The notes under the pieces were generated by a model. The model was given only the letters and a program-made list of their open reading frames with translations, made no database searches and was not told the origin of the DNA. From positions 1-64,000 of the forward strand of contig CANLEQ010000015.1 of the NCBI GenBank assembly GCA_947489705.1: 64,000 bases of DNA, read 5' to 3'. The stretch is from an uncultured Paracoccaceae bacterium. Its GTDB lineage: Bacteria > Pseudomonadota > Alphaproteobacteria > Rhodobacterales > Rhodobacteraceae. How positions within the stretch are numbered: position 1 is the first letter of the stretch; every line of letters starts with the position of its first letter. This document shows positions 1 to 7,345 of the stretch, one piece after another. A program made the position numbers and the translations under genes.

Positions 1-23
1 CTTCATCTCAAAATCACCGTCAA

Positions 24-43
24 CCACTTTTTTCTCTAAGTGG
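24..43. repeat. small hairpin near left edge
   Basis: CCACTT (24-29) and AAGTGG (38-43) form a 6-bp stem around an 8-base A/T-rich loop. It lies downstream of the leftward promoter candidate at 109-137, so it would be in that transcript's leader. It has no T-tract on either strand, so I do not call it a terminator. Confidence 0.3.
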
Positions 44-108
44 CCCGGAGACCCGTCAAATCCGCCGCTGGCGTCCCAACCGCGCCTCAGCGCCGCCGGT
101 GAGGGGCT

Positions 109-137
109 ATCTAGGGATATCACAAACACCCCGCAAG
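109..137 (-). promoter_or_regulatory. candidate leftward sigma70 promoter, rRNA-operon-like
   Basis: Read on the minus strand, CTTGCG (132-137) and CTAGAT (109-114) are separated by exactly 17 bases and lie in an unusually A/T-rich patch for this genome. What follows leftwards (CTAGATAGCCCCTCACCGGC, then a long non-coding leader to base 1) resembles, from memory, the leaders before 16S rRNA in Rhodobacterales. No rRNA sequence is inside the window, so the target gene is inferred. The -35 is imperfect (CTTGCG against CTTGAC). Confidence 0.33.
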
Positions 138-280
138 CAGATTCGTCACAAAAACACCGAAAAACATCCAACACCCTGAAACCCGTACCTTTTTCAGACA
201 CCCCGCAACCTCGACGCACATGTTTCCAGCCATGATCCGAAAGATCCCACGGGAATCGCTCACCACACATCGCAAACGGA

Positions 281-1111
281 TCAGTTCGACGGAACGCGAA
301 CTTCCTCTTCCCCCGTCTGCGACCGATCAAGTGCGTCCTGATTGACCTCTTCCTGTGACGTCGTGTCGAAATGGCCGACATCTGGGGATGCGGTCTTCAA
401 CCTGACATATCCCAGGACGCGGTTCTCCCGCTTGGGGTCGATGACGAGCGACTCCCCCTCGTATACGGCGAAGTCCGTCAGCTCCTGGATGTTGGTGAAA
501 TGACTGATCACGAGGAGGGGACCGTCCGCATCGATGCCGTCCCAGCCGGAGACCAGATCGCGCAGATTCGTGACGTTCGGCGCCCCCTGGAGCGACAGCA
601 GCAAATCGGCGCTTTCGTAGGTCTCGACGGGGATCGAGCCGAACGTGCCAGGTGCGGCGGAGTCGTAACCCGTCCTGATCTCGTCGAATGTCTGCTGGTT
701 CCGGCACCATTGACCGACATAGATCTTGCCGAACCGGATGTCGTTGAGGGCCAGCAATGCACCAAAGGCGCGCATGTCCTCGCGTCCCTGTTCGGATAGG
801 ATCCGCTGATTCTCGCAATCCTGCGGTGCCACGTCCGGCGCGTCGAGCTTGTCCCAGTTCGTGGGACCGTGCCGCATGAGGAAGACGACGTCGTCGCGCT
901 GGAACATCTCGGCGAAATTCTGGAGCGGCTCGAATCTCAGCGTGTTTCCGACGTCGTGGACGCCCACGGTATCGCCATTCTCCAGCGGTACGGACATCTC
1001 GCCGACGAACTGGCTGACGGGATCGACCATCTCGGGGGTCGGATCGGACAACGCGGCCGTGGCCGCGAACGCGACCAGGGACGTCGAATAGAGATATGTT
1101 CGCCAAGACAT
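281..1111 (-). CDS. secreted histidine phosphatase family protein
   Basis: 276 aa. The start at 1111 is preceded by AAGGAA at good spacing; a longer upstream reading has no RBS and reads as antisense-like. Residues 1-22 look like a signal peptide, so the protein is probably periplasmic. The histidine-phosphatase signature is R80-H81-G82 in VFLMRHGPTNWDK. R137 in the WCRNQQT segment matches the family's second arginine and H204 (VISHFTN) the second catalytic histidine. The substrate cannot be told from sequence; the family includes phosphoglycerate mutase-like and general phosphomonoesterases. It is a single gene facing left, with no operon partner inside the window. Confidence 0.8.
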   Translation of the reverse strand: MSWRTYLYSTSLVAFAATAALSDPTPEMVDPVSQFVGEMSVPLENGDTVGVHDVGNTLRFEPLQNFAEMFQRDDVVFLMRHGPTNWDKLDAPDVAPQDCENQRILSEQGREDMRAFGALLALNDIRFGKIYVGQWCRNQQTFDEIRTGYDSAAPGTFGSIPVETYESADLLLSLQGAPNVTNLRDLVSGWDGIDADGPLLVISHFTNIQELTDFAVYEGESLVIDPKRENRVLGYVRLKTASPDVGHFDTTSQEEVNQDALDRSQTGEEEVRVPSN

Positions 1112-1722
1112 CGGCAGTTCCTTGTATCGCCGCGGCCTCGAGCCACGGTTCGGGCAATCGAATGAATGAAAGAAGGCGCGAGGCGCCGGACAAAAAGGCC
1201 GTCCGATCTCCCGTCTGTCTATTTCATGAGCTAGCACGCGTACCTCGCAGGCAAATCACATAAACGCGCGCCCTTCCGTTCCCACGTCCTTTCCTCCTCG
1301 GACGGGGCAAGGTCATCGCCGACCCACGACGCAGGATCTTGTTTAAGGGAGGGTTAATCTTCGGCGTGACATAGTGCCCGCGCCACACCCCGATCCGCAA
1401 CCGGAGGAGGAGGATGCGCCCCGCACCGGCATCGTGACGGAGGCAAGGCGCACCGCGATGCCGGCAGCGACTCGGGCTCGATGGCGGCTTCCCCGCCGCC
1501 CCGGAGCCGCATCGCGCCGCCCGCGAAACCTTCGGATACCATTGCGTTTCAATACATCGTGATTGGAAAGCCCCTTCCCGCCCGGCTTAGGCGCCAAAGC
1601 GCCCGGATCAACGGCACACAACCGCGCAGGTCTCGGAAATCAGGTGGATCGCAGGGCGCCGCTTCCCGTTATGGAGGCACGCAGCCGACAACGGCTTACC
1701 AACGATATCTAGGAGACATACA
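1112..1722. other. 611-bp non-coding divergent region
   Basis: This separates the leftward histidine phosphatase from the rightward FAS1 gene. It should hold promoters for both. Several short open frames cross it (for example around 1343-1621), but they are Arg/Pro/Ala-rich, lack RBSs and look like GC-rich noise. I see no convincing -35/-10 pair, riboswitch or RNA gene. The only clear signal is the AGGAGA ribosome site at about 1711-1716 that serves the FAS1 gene. Confidence 0.5.
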
Positions 1723-2208
1723 ATGCTACGTACCACCATGATTTCGCTGACCGCTGCCGCCGCTCTTGCCGCACCTGCCCTCGCGCAGGACGATTCCATG
1801 ACCATCGTGGAGACCGCCCAGAATACCGACGGCTTCTCCACTCTCGTGCAGGCGATCGAAGCCGCGGGACTTGCCGAGACCCTGTCGGGCGAAGGGCCCT
1901 TCACCGTGTTCGCGCCGACCGACGAGGCGTTCGCCGCACTTCCCGAAGGGACGCTCGACAACCTGCTGATGGAAGAGAACCAGCAGCAGCTCGCCGACAT
2001 CTTGACCTACCACGTCGTTCCCGACGCAATCATGTCGAGCGACATCGACGGCGAGACCACCCTCGAGACCGTGAACGGTGCCGAAGCCACGATCATGACC
2101 GATCCCGGCCTCACCTACGAAGGCGCCGAAATTACCGATACCGACATCGAGGCCAGCAATGGCGTTATCCACGTCATCGACAGCGTGGTCCTTCCGCCCG
2201 AGGACTAA
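1723..2208 (+). CDS. secreted fasciclin (FAS1) domain protein
   Basis: 161 aa. Signal peptide 1-21/22 (LAAPALA then QDDS) and then a single FAS1 domain to the C-terminus. Hallmarks visible are FTVFAPTDEAFAALP (H1 region), ILTYHVV, and the closing GVIHVIDSVVLPP (H2 region). FAS1 proteins act in cell adhesion or surface interactions; small single-domain bacterial versions are exported and often abundant. The mature chain is strongly acidic. AGGAGA lies 7 bases before the ATG. A strong rho-independent terminator follows at 2231-2259, so this is a monocistronic unit. Confidence 0.9.
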   Translation: MLRTTMISLTAAAALAAPALAQDDSMTIVETAQNTDGFSTLVQAIEAAGLAETLSGEGPFTVFAPTDEAFAALPEGTLDNLLMEENQQQLADILTYHVVPDAIMSSDIDGETTLETVNGAEATIMTDPGLTYEGAEITDTDIEASNGVIHVIDSVVLPPED

Positions 2209-2230
2209 GTCGGACTTTCGCGGTAAAACG

Positions 2231-2259
2231 GGGGCGTGCGGGTTCGCGCGCCCCTTTTT
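2231..2259 (+). terminator. rho-independent terminator of the FAS1 gene
   Basis: A 10-bp stem (2231-2240 with 2245-2254, one G-T pair) closes a 4-base loop and is followed directly by five T residues (2255-2259). It lies 23 bases past the FAS1 stop codon. Confidence 0.85.
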
Positions 2260-2352
2260 CGTGCCGGCAGGGGATCCGGCGATCCGATCTCGACGCCCGT
2301 CGCGGCATATGTTCAGGATGGCGCGTCCCCAGTTTGCCGGAGCCCCCAGCCC

Positions 2353-2934
2353 ATGCTGATCGCGATCGCCGTCCTCGCCTATCTCCTCGGGTCCGTTCCC
2401 TTCGGGATCGTCATCACGCGGATGTTCGGGCTGGGCGATCTGCGAAAGATCGGGTCGGGCAATATCGGTGCCACCAATGTCCTGCGGACCGGAAGCAAGC
2501 CCGCGGCGCTGCTGACGCTGATCTGCGATGTCGGCAAGGGGGCCTTCGCAGTCCTGCTCGCGCACACGCTCTTCGGCGCGGAAGCCGCCGAGACCGCCGG
2601 TTTCGCGGCCTTTCTCGGGCACTGCTATCCGATCTATCTGGGCTTCAGGGGCGGCAAGGGCGTGGCGACGTTCCTCGGCACGACCCTCGCCCTGGTCTGG
2701 CCCGTAGGGCTCGCGGTCTGCGCCACCTGGATCGTCGTGGCCGCGATCTTCCGCATCTCGTCGCTCGCCGCCCTCGTCGCCGCCGCGCTCAGCCCGATTT
2801 TCGCCATGCTCTTGGGGCTCGAGGGCTTCGCGGTCGGTCTGGGCGGCATGGCGCTGCTGATCTTTCTGCGGCACCGGCCCAACATCGTCCGCCTGATCAA
2901 CGGAACCGAGCCCAGGATCGGAAAGAAGCCCTGA
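2353..2934 (+). CDS. plsY: glycerol-3-phosphate acyltransferase PlsY
   Basis: 193 aa integral membrane enzyme that transfers an acyl group from acyl-phosphate to glycerol-3-phosphate, making lysophosphatidic acid, the first step of phospholipid synthesis. All three PlsY motifs are present: GSGNIGATNVLRTGSK, GFRGGKGVATFLG, and RHRPNIVRL near the C-terminus. The hydrophobic profile fits the usual 5-7 membrane segments. The ATG at 2353 puts MLIAIAVLAYLLGSVPFG at the N-terminus as in other PlsY; an upstream ATG at 2236 only adds non-homologous residues. The stop overlaps the start of the next gene. Confidence 0.95.
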   Translation: MLIAIAVLAYLLGSVPFGIVITRMFGLGDLRKIGSGNIGATNVLRTGSKPAALLTLICDVGKGAFAVLLAHTLFGAEAAETAGFAAFLGHCYPIYLGFRGGKGVATFLGTTLALVWPVGLAVCATWIVVAAIFRISSLAALVAAALSPIFAMLLGLEGFAVGLGGMALLIFLRHRPNIVRLINGTEPRIGKKP

Positions 2935-3188
2935 ACGAGATCCTTGCGGCCTTCGACGCCCTGCCACCGGGCGCGTTCGGCGGCACCTATGAGGGGCGCC
3001 GCTATCTCGTGGTAAAATCGGGTTTCGCCGATGGCCGGAGTGCGAAACTCGTCGCCGAGGAAGCGGGCGGAGGCGATTACGTCAGCCTCAACCTCTATCG
3101 CCTGTCCGATGGACGGGCCCTCATCCGTCCTTGCGAAATGCCGCGCGAAAAGGTGGTGCGGTTCGTGCTCGGACTGAAGGTTCGGTAA
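2931..3188 (+). CDS. conserved hypothetical protein, CTG start coupled to plsY
   Basis: 85 aa. The frame from 2931 to 3188 reads as a well-formed soluble protein (NEILAAFDALPPGAFGGTYEGRRYL and onward), unlike the Arg-rich antisense-like sequence upstream in the same frame. No in-frame ATG, GTG or TTG lies near its beginning. The best initiator is CTG at 2931, whose last two bases are the first two of the plsY stop (CTGA). A GGAAAGAAG stretch 4-12 bases upstream can serve as RBS. I recall similar short proteins near plsY in Rhodobacteraceae, usually annotated hypothetical. Function unknown; coupling suggests co-production with PlsY. Confidence 0.65.
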   Translation: MNEILAAFDALPPGAFGGTYEGRRYLVVKSGFADGRSAKLVAEEAGGGDYVSLNLYRLSDGRALIRPCEMPREKVVRFVLGLKVR

Positions 3189-3208
3189 CGCGCATAGAGA
3201 TCGCGTGC

Positions 3209-3246
3209 ATCGGCCGCCCGGGGGAACTCACCGCCGGGCGACCGAT
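3209..3246. terminator. hairpin between convergent genes
   Basis: ATCGGCCGCCCGG (3209-3221) pairs with CCGGGCGACCGAT (3234-3246) with one mismatch around a 12-base loop. It lies between the ends of two convergent genes. It has no T-run, so it may be a bidirectional processing or stop hairpin rather than a classical terminator. Confidence 0.45.
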
Positions 3247-3255
3247 CGCCTGCAA

Positions 3256-3522
3256 TCAGCAGGCCGCGGTATATTGCTGGCCGCTGGGATACTGATAGAC
3301 GCACTGCCCCTGCTGGCGCGACTGGCCGATGTAATTGCCGGCCGCGGCACCGGCGGCACCGCCGAGAAGGGCGCCGGTCACCCGGTCGTCGTCGCCGGAA
3401 ATGGCTGCACCGGTCGCGGCACCCAGTGCTGCGCCGGTCAACGCACCCTGGTTCGGGTTGTTCTGCATGTTGCAGCCGGCCATCAGGCCGATCACCGGCA
3501 GGGCAAGTAGGATCTTGTTCAT
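3256..3522 (-). CDS. glycine-zipper lipoprotein
   Basis: 88 aa. A lipoprotein signal peptide ends in the lipobox LMAGC (Cys17), followed by an alternating Gly/Ala helix-forming zone (GALTGAALGAATGAAISG and GALLGGAAGAAAGNYIG) typical of glycine-zipper 2TM domains such as Rickettsia 17-kDa antigen or SlyB-type proteins. The tail, with two Cys (CVYQY and terminal AAC), may be disulfide bonded. It is probably an outer-membrane structural lipoprotein. GGGAGA precedes the ATG at good distance. It stands alone. Confidence 0.85.
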   Translation of the reverse strand: MNKILLALPVIGLMAGCNMQNNPNQGALTGAALGAATGAAISGDDDRVTGALLGGAAGAAAGNYIGQSRQQGQCVYQYPSGQQYTAAC

Positions 3523-3635
3523 TCTGGTCTCCCGAGAGTGAGGTTGTTCCGCACCCTGAGAGAGCTACGCGCGGATGCGCGGGGCGGCAAGGCCGGACAG
3601 GGGCATTCTGCGGCTTTCCGCCGTGAAACCTCGGG

Positions 3636-5006
3636 TCAATAGGCGTGCGATCCGAACACCTTGGTGACGTCGCCCCCCCATGCGCCGTGATAGAGTTCCA
3701 GAAGCTCGTCGGCGGGGATGCGTCCGGTCTCGACGCTTTCCTTGAGCGCGTTGAGAAAATGCGTCTCGTCGGGAATGAGGCCGCCGGCGCCCGGTCTGGC
3801 ACGCGCGGCCAGCCCCGCCTGGGCGATCTCGACGCTCTGGCGGGCGATGTCGTGCATGCGGATGCCGTCGACCTCCGCGGCGAGACCGTCGACCGACGCC
3901 GCGATGCGGAGCGCCTCGCGCTGCTCCGCGGTCCAGCGCTTGCAGAGGTCCCACGCCGCGTCGAGCGCGCCCTGATCGTAGGTCAACCCCACCCAGAAGG
4001 CCGGCAGCGCGCAAAGCCTGCGCCACGGCCCGCCATCGGCGCCGCGCATCTCAATGAAACGCTTGACGCGGGCCTCGGGAAACACCGTCGTCAGGTGATC
4101 GGCCCAGTCCGACAAGGTCGGCTTCTCGCCCGGCAATGCCGGGAGTTCGCCCTTGAGGAAATCGCGGAACGACTGGCCCAGCGCATCGACATAGCGCCCG
4201 TCGCGATAGACGAAGTACATCGGCACATCGAGCGCGTACTGCACCCAAACCTCAAACCCGAACCCCTCGTCGAAGACGAACGGCACCATGCCCGTCCGGT
4301 CCGCGTCGAGGTCGCGCCAGATGCGCGAACGCCACGACTTGTGCCCGTTGGGCTTGCCCTCGAGGAACGGCGAATTGGCAAAGAGTGCCGTCGCCACCGG
4401 CTGAAGCGCCACGGCCACCCGCATCTTCTGCACCATGTCGGCCTCGGAGGCGAAGTCGAGATTGACCTGCACGGTGCAGGTCCGGCGCATCATCTGCTGG
4501 CCCATCGTGCCCACCTTCCGCATGTAGCCGTCCATCAGCTTGTAGCGGCCCTTGGGCATCAGGGGCATCTCGTCATGGGTCCAGTGCGGCGCGGCGCCGA
4601 GGCCGATGAAGCCCACGCCGATATCGTCGGCCACGGCCTTGACCTGCGCCAGATGGTCGTTGACCTCGTCGCAGGTGCCGTGGATCGTCTCGAGCGGCGC
4701 GCCCGACAGTTCGAGCTGTCCGCCCGGCTCGAGGCTGATATTCGCCCCGTCCTTCTCCAGACCGATAAGCTTGCCGTCCTCCGCGACCGGGTTCCAGCCG
4801 AACCGGTCCCTCAGCCCCGCCAGCATGGCATGGATCGAGCGGTCCCCCTCGTAGGGCAAGGGCGCCAGGGTGTCCTTGCAATACCCGAACTTCTCGTGCT
4901 CGGTCCCGATCCGCCAGTCTTCGCGGGGCTTGCATCCGTCTGCCAGATATTGCGCGAGCTGGTCGGGATGGTCGATCGGGCCGCCGCCGGATTGAGGAAT
5001 GGACAT
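3636..5006 (-). CDS. gshA: glutamate-cysteine ligase, plant/alphaproteobacterial type
   Basis: 456 aa. Catalyses ATP-dependent joining of L-glutamate and L-cysteine, the first step of glutathione synthesis. Signature stretches include IGTEHEKFGY near the N-terminus, ANISLEPGGQLELSGAPLET, and RTCTVQVNLDFASEADM, all typical of the plant-like GshA rather than the E. coli type. The start is taken at 5006 (MSIPQSGGGPIDHPDQLAQ); a longer reading to 5213 adds only Arg-rich shadow sequence. It is the last gene of a leftward set after rsmE and a small membrane protein. Confidence 0.93.
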   Translation of the reverse strand: MSIPQSGGGPIDHPDQLAQYLADGCKPREDWRIGTEHEKFGYCKDTLAPLPYEGDRSIHAMLAGLRDRFGWNPVAEDGKLIGLEKDGANISLEPGGQLELSGAPLETIHGTCDEVNDHLAQVKAVADDIGVGFIGLGAAPHWTHDEMPLMPKGRYKLMDGYMRKVGTMGQQMMRRTCTVQVNLDFASEADMVQKMRVAVALQPVATALFANSPFLEGKPNGHKSWRSRIWRDLDADRTGMVPFVFDEGFGFEVWVQYALDVPMYFVYRDGRYVDALGQSFRDFLKGELPALPGEKPTLSDWADHLTTVFPEARVKRFIEMRGADGGPWRRLCALPAFWVGLTYDQGALDAAWDLCKRWTAEQREALRIAASVDGLAAEVDGIRMHDIARQSVEIAQAGLAARARPGAGGLIPDETHFLNALKESVETGRIPADELLELYHGAWGGDVTKVFGSHAY

Positions 5007-5061
5007 GGGGCCTCTCAGCGTCTGGGTCTGCGAGGGGAATTGGCCGAGCCACCGGGGGAAG

Positions 5062-5601
5062 TCAATGCGGCAGCCGCTTATTGCCCGATCCCGCCCGCTC
5101 CCATACCAGGAAGCTTCCGGCCCGGGTCTTCGACGAGCCCCTGATCGCGGCCTCGTAATCCACCCCCTCGAGCGGGGCCAGCGCGTCGAAGATCTTGGCC
5201 GCGCCCACCGCATCGCCCGGGATATGGAGCGCCGGCCCCTCCTCGGGCGTCATCACCCAGAAGATGTCGGATTGGTACGGACCGTCGATCGTCGTGTCGA
5301 TATGGACGCGCACCAGGTTGTCGACCGACACGGCGCCGCCGCCATCGGCCGAGAAATACGCGATCTGCCGTTCCGTCACCTCGACCACGCCCGGCCCGCC
5401 GCCGAGGACAGGGCGGCGGGCCCGCGACAGCCCCTCGCGCGCGATGGCGAGCCCGCCGAGGACGAACGCCACCCCCACCCAGCGCATGATCCCCGGATCC
5501 GTGACCGCCCAGTAGAGGCCCAGCGCGGCGGCCCCGAGGCCGATGCCGGCCTCGCGCCAGCGCAGGATCGCCGCGACGGCGCCGGGACGCAGAAAACTCA
5601 T
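5062..5601 (-). CDS. hypothetical membrane protein between rsmE and gshA
   Basis: 179 aa. Two hydrophobic segments (about residues 18-33 and 39-54) are followed by a soluble domain of about 120 residues (VVEVTERQIAYFSADGGG and onward) with a beta-rich, PH-like pattern. Its ATG overlaps the rsmE stop (TGA inside CTCATG read on the plus strand), so it is translationally coupled to rsmE. I do not recognise a named family. It is likely an inner-membrane protein with a cytoplasmic C-terminal domain; function unknown. Confidence 0.75.
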   Translation of the reverse strand: MSFLRPGAVAAILRWREAGIGLGAAALGLYWAVTDPGIMRWVGVAFVLGGLAIAREGLSRARRPVLGGGPGVVEVTERQIAYFSADGGGAVSVDNLVRVHIDTTIDGPYQSDIFWVMTPEEGPALHIPGDAVGAAKIFDALAPLEGVDYEAAIRGSSKTRAGSFLVWERAGSGNKRLPH

Positions 5602-6317
5602 GCCCAATCCCCCAGCCGCGTCTGCCACAGGGTCAGCGCCGCGACGGCGGCCGTGTCCGCGCGCAGGATGCGCGGGCCCAGCGAGACGGGATGCGCCTGC
5701 TCCATCGCGGCGAGCCGGGATCGCTCGGCGTCCGAGAACCCGCCTTCGGGCCCGATCAGCACCGCCCATGGCCCCTTCTCGACGGGCAGTTCCGCGCCCT
5801 GCCCCGCCAGCCCCTCGTCGCAGAACATCACGCGCCGCTCCGCCGGCCAGTCGGCCAGGAGACGGTCGAGCCGGGCGATCTCGGCCACCTCCGGCACGAA
5901 GGTGCCGCCGCATTGCTCGGCCGCCTCGACCGCATGGGCCTGCAACCTGTCGCGGCGCACCCGCTCGGAATTGGTGAAATCGGTCTGCACGGGCAGGATG
6001 CGGCGCGCGCCCATCTCGGCGGCCTTCTCGACGATGAAATCCGTCCGCGCCCGCTTGATCGGGGCAAAGAGCAGCCAGAGATCGGGCGGGTCGCGTTGCG
6101 GCGCCACCTGCTTCGTAACGCGCAGCAGACCGGCCTTCTTGCGCGCCTCGACCACCTCGGCATCCCAGGCACCGGAATGCCCGTCGAACACCTCGATCAC
6201 CTCGCCCGCATCCTTGCGCATCACGCCGAAGAGATAATGCGCCTGGCCCTGGTCCAGAGGAACGGTTTGATCCCGGCCGAGCGCGTGATCTACATACAGG
6301 CGGATTTTCGAGGGCAT
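5598..6317 (-). CDS. rsmE: 16S rRNA (uracil1498-N3)-methyltransferase RsmE
   Basis: 239 aa SPOUT-class methyltransferase that modifies U1498 of 16S rRNA with S-adenosylmethionine. Visible are the N-terminal PUA-like part (RLYVDHALGRDQTV, HYLFGVMRK), the central IKRARTDFIVEKAAEMGA helix, the knot loop LIGPEGGFSDAE, and the C-terminal SLGPRILRADTAAVAAL. ATG at 6317. It diverges from ubiA with only 12 bases between start codons, so at least one promoter lies inside a coding region. Confidence 0.95.
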   Translation of the reverse strand: MPSKIRLYVDHALGRDQTVPLDQGQAHYLFGVMRKDAGEVIEVFDGHSGAWDAEVVEARKKAGLLRVTKQVAPQRDPPDLWLLFAPIKRARTDFIVEKAAEMGARRILPVQTDFTNSERVRRDRLQAHAVEAAEQCGGTFVPEVAEIARLDRLLADWPAERRVMFCDEGLAGQGAELPVEKGPWAVLIGPEGGFSDAERSRLAAMEQAHPVSLGPRILRADTAAVAALTLWQTRLGDWA

Positions 6318-6329
6318 GGGGCGAACGCT

Positions 6330-7283
6330 ATGGCAAGGTCTGACGCGACTGAAGGGCAGGTGGCCGATGCCGTCAAGGGCAACTGGGTCGACCGGCTGGC
6401 CCCCGAAAGGACGCGTCCCTATCTGCGCCTCTCGCGCGCCGACAGGCCGATCGGCACCTGGCTGCTTCTGCTGCCCTGCTGGTGGGGGCTTGCCCTGGCG
6501 AGCGCCTCGACGGGCCGGTTCGGATTGTACGATCTCTGGATCGGGCTCGGCTGCGCCATCGGGGCGTTCCTGATGCGCGGCGCGGGATGCACCTGGAACG
6601 ACATCACCGACCGCAACATCGACGCGTCGGTGGCACGCACGCGCTCGCGGCCCATCCCGTCGGGACAGGTCACCGCGCGTCAGGCGCTGGCCTGGGCGGT
6701 GGCGCAATCGCTGGTCTCGTTCGCGATCCTGCTGACCTTCAACGGGGCCGCGATCTTTCTGGGCATCCTCGCGCTCGCGCCCGTCGCGATCTATCCCTTC
6801 GCCAAGCGGTTCACCTGGTGGCCGCAGGTCTTTCTGGGGCTCGCCTTCAACTGGGGCGCGCTTCTGGCCTGGACGGCGCAGACCGGATCGCTGGGCTGGC
6901 CAGCGGTGATCCTCTATCTCGCGGGGATCGCCTGGACGCTCTTCTACGACACGATCTACGCGTTCCAGGACATCGAGGACGACGCGCTGATCGGCGTCAA
7001 ATCCACCGCACGGCTCTTCGGCGACAGTGCGCGCGGCTGGCTCGCGGGGTTCCTCGCAGGCGCGGCCGCCCTGCTCGCTCTCGCTATCGTGATGGCGCTT
7101 TCGGGCGAGGGCGCGGCACTTCTCGTGGCGCTCGGCGCGCCCCTGGCCTTCGCGCTGCACATGGGCTGGCAGATGCGCCGCCTTGATACGCTGGACACCG
7201 CGCGCTGTCTCACGCTCTTCCGGTCCAACCGGGATGCGGGTCTGCTGGTTGTGCCGTTTCTTGCCGCCGCCGCCGCGCTGTGA
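6330..7283 (+). CDS. ubiA: 4-hydroxybenzoate polyprenyltransferase UbiA
   Basis: 317 aa membrane prenyltransferase that attaches the polyprenyl chain to 4-hydroxybenzoate in ubiquinone synthesis. The two Asp-rich Mg-diphosphate motifs are clear: NDITDRNID and DIEDD (FYDTIYAFQDIEDDALIGVKS). Eight to nine membrane segments are evident. ATG at 6330 gives a 40-residue hydrophilic N-terminus before the first segment; a later start is conceivable given the 12-bp gap to rsmE. Not in an operon with the next gene, which starts 62 bp later. Confidence 0.95.
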   Translation: MARSDATEGQVADAVKGNWVDRLAPERTRPYLRLSRADRPIGTWLLLLPCWWGLALASASTGRFGLYDLWIGLGCAIGAFLMRGAGCTWNDITDRNIDASVARTRSRPIPSGQVTARQALAWAVAQSLVSFAILLTFNGAAIFLGILALAPVAIYPFAKRFTWWPQVFLGLAFNWGALLAWTAQTGSLGWPAVILYLAGIAWTLFYDTIYAFQDIEDDALIGVKSTARLFGDSARGWLAGFLAGAAALLALAIVMALSGEGAALLVALGAPLAFALHMGWQMRRLDTLDTARCLTLFRSNRDAGLLVVPFLAAAAAL

Positions 7284-7345
7284 TTGCGGCCCGCCCGCGC
7301 GCCCTCTAAATCGGGGAACACCTCAGCGATCAGACGGGATACGAC

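Noticed and set aside
1343-1621. Small genes in the 611-bp gap
   Set aside because: All frames are Arg/Pro/Ala-rich, lack ribosome sites and change meaning in each frame, as random GC-rich DNA does.
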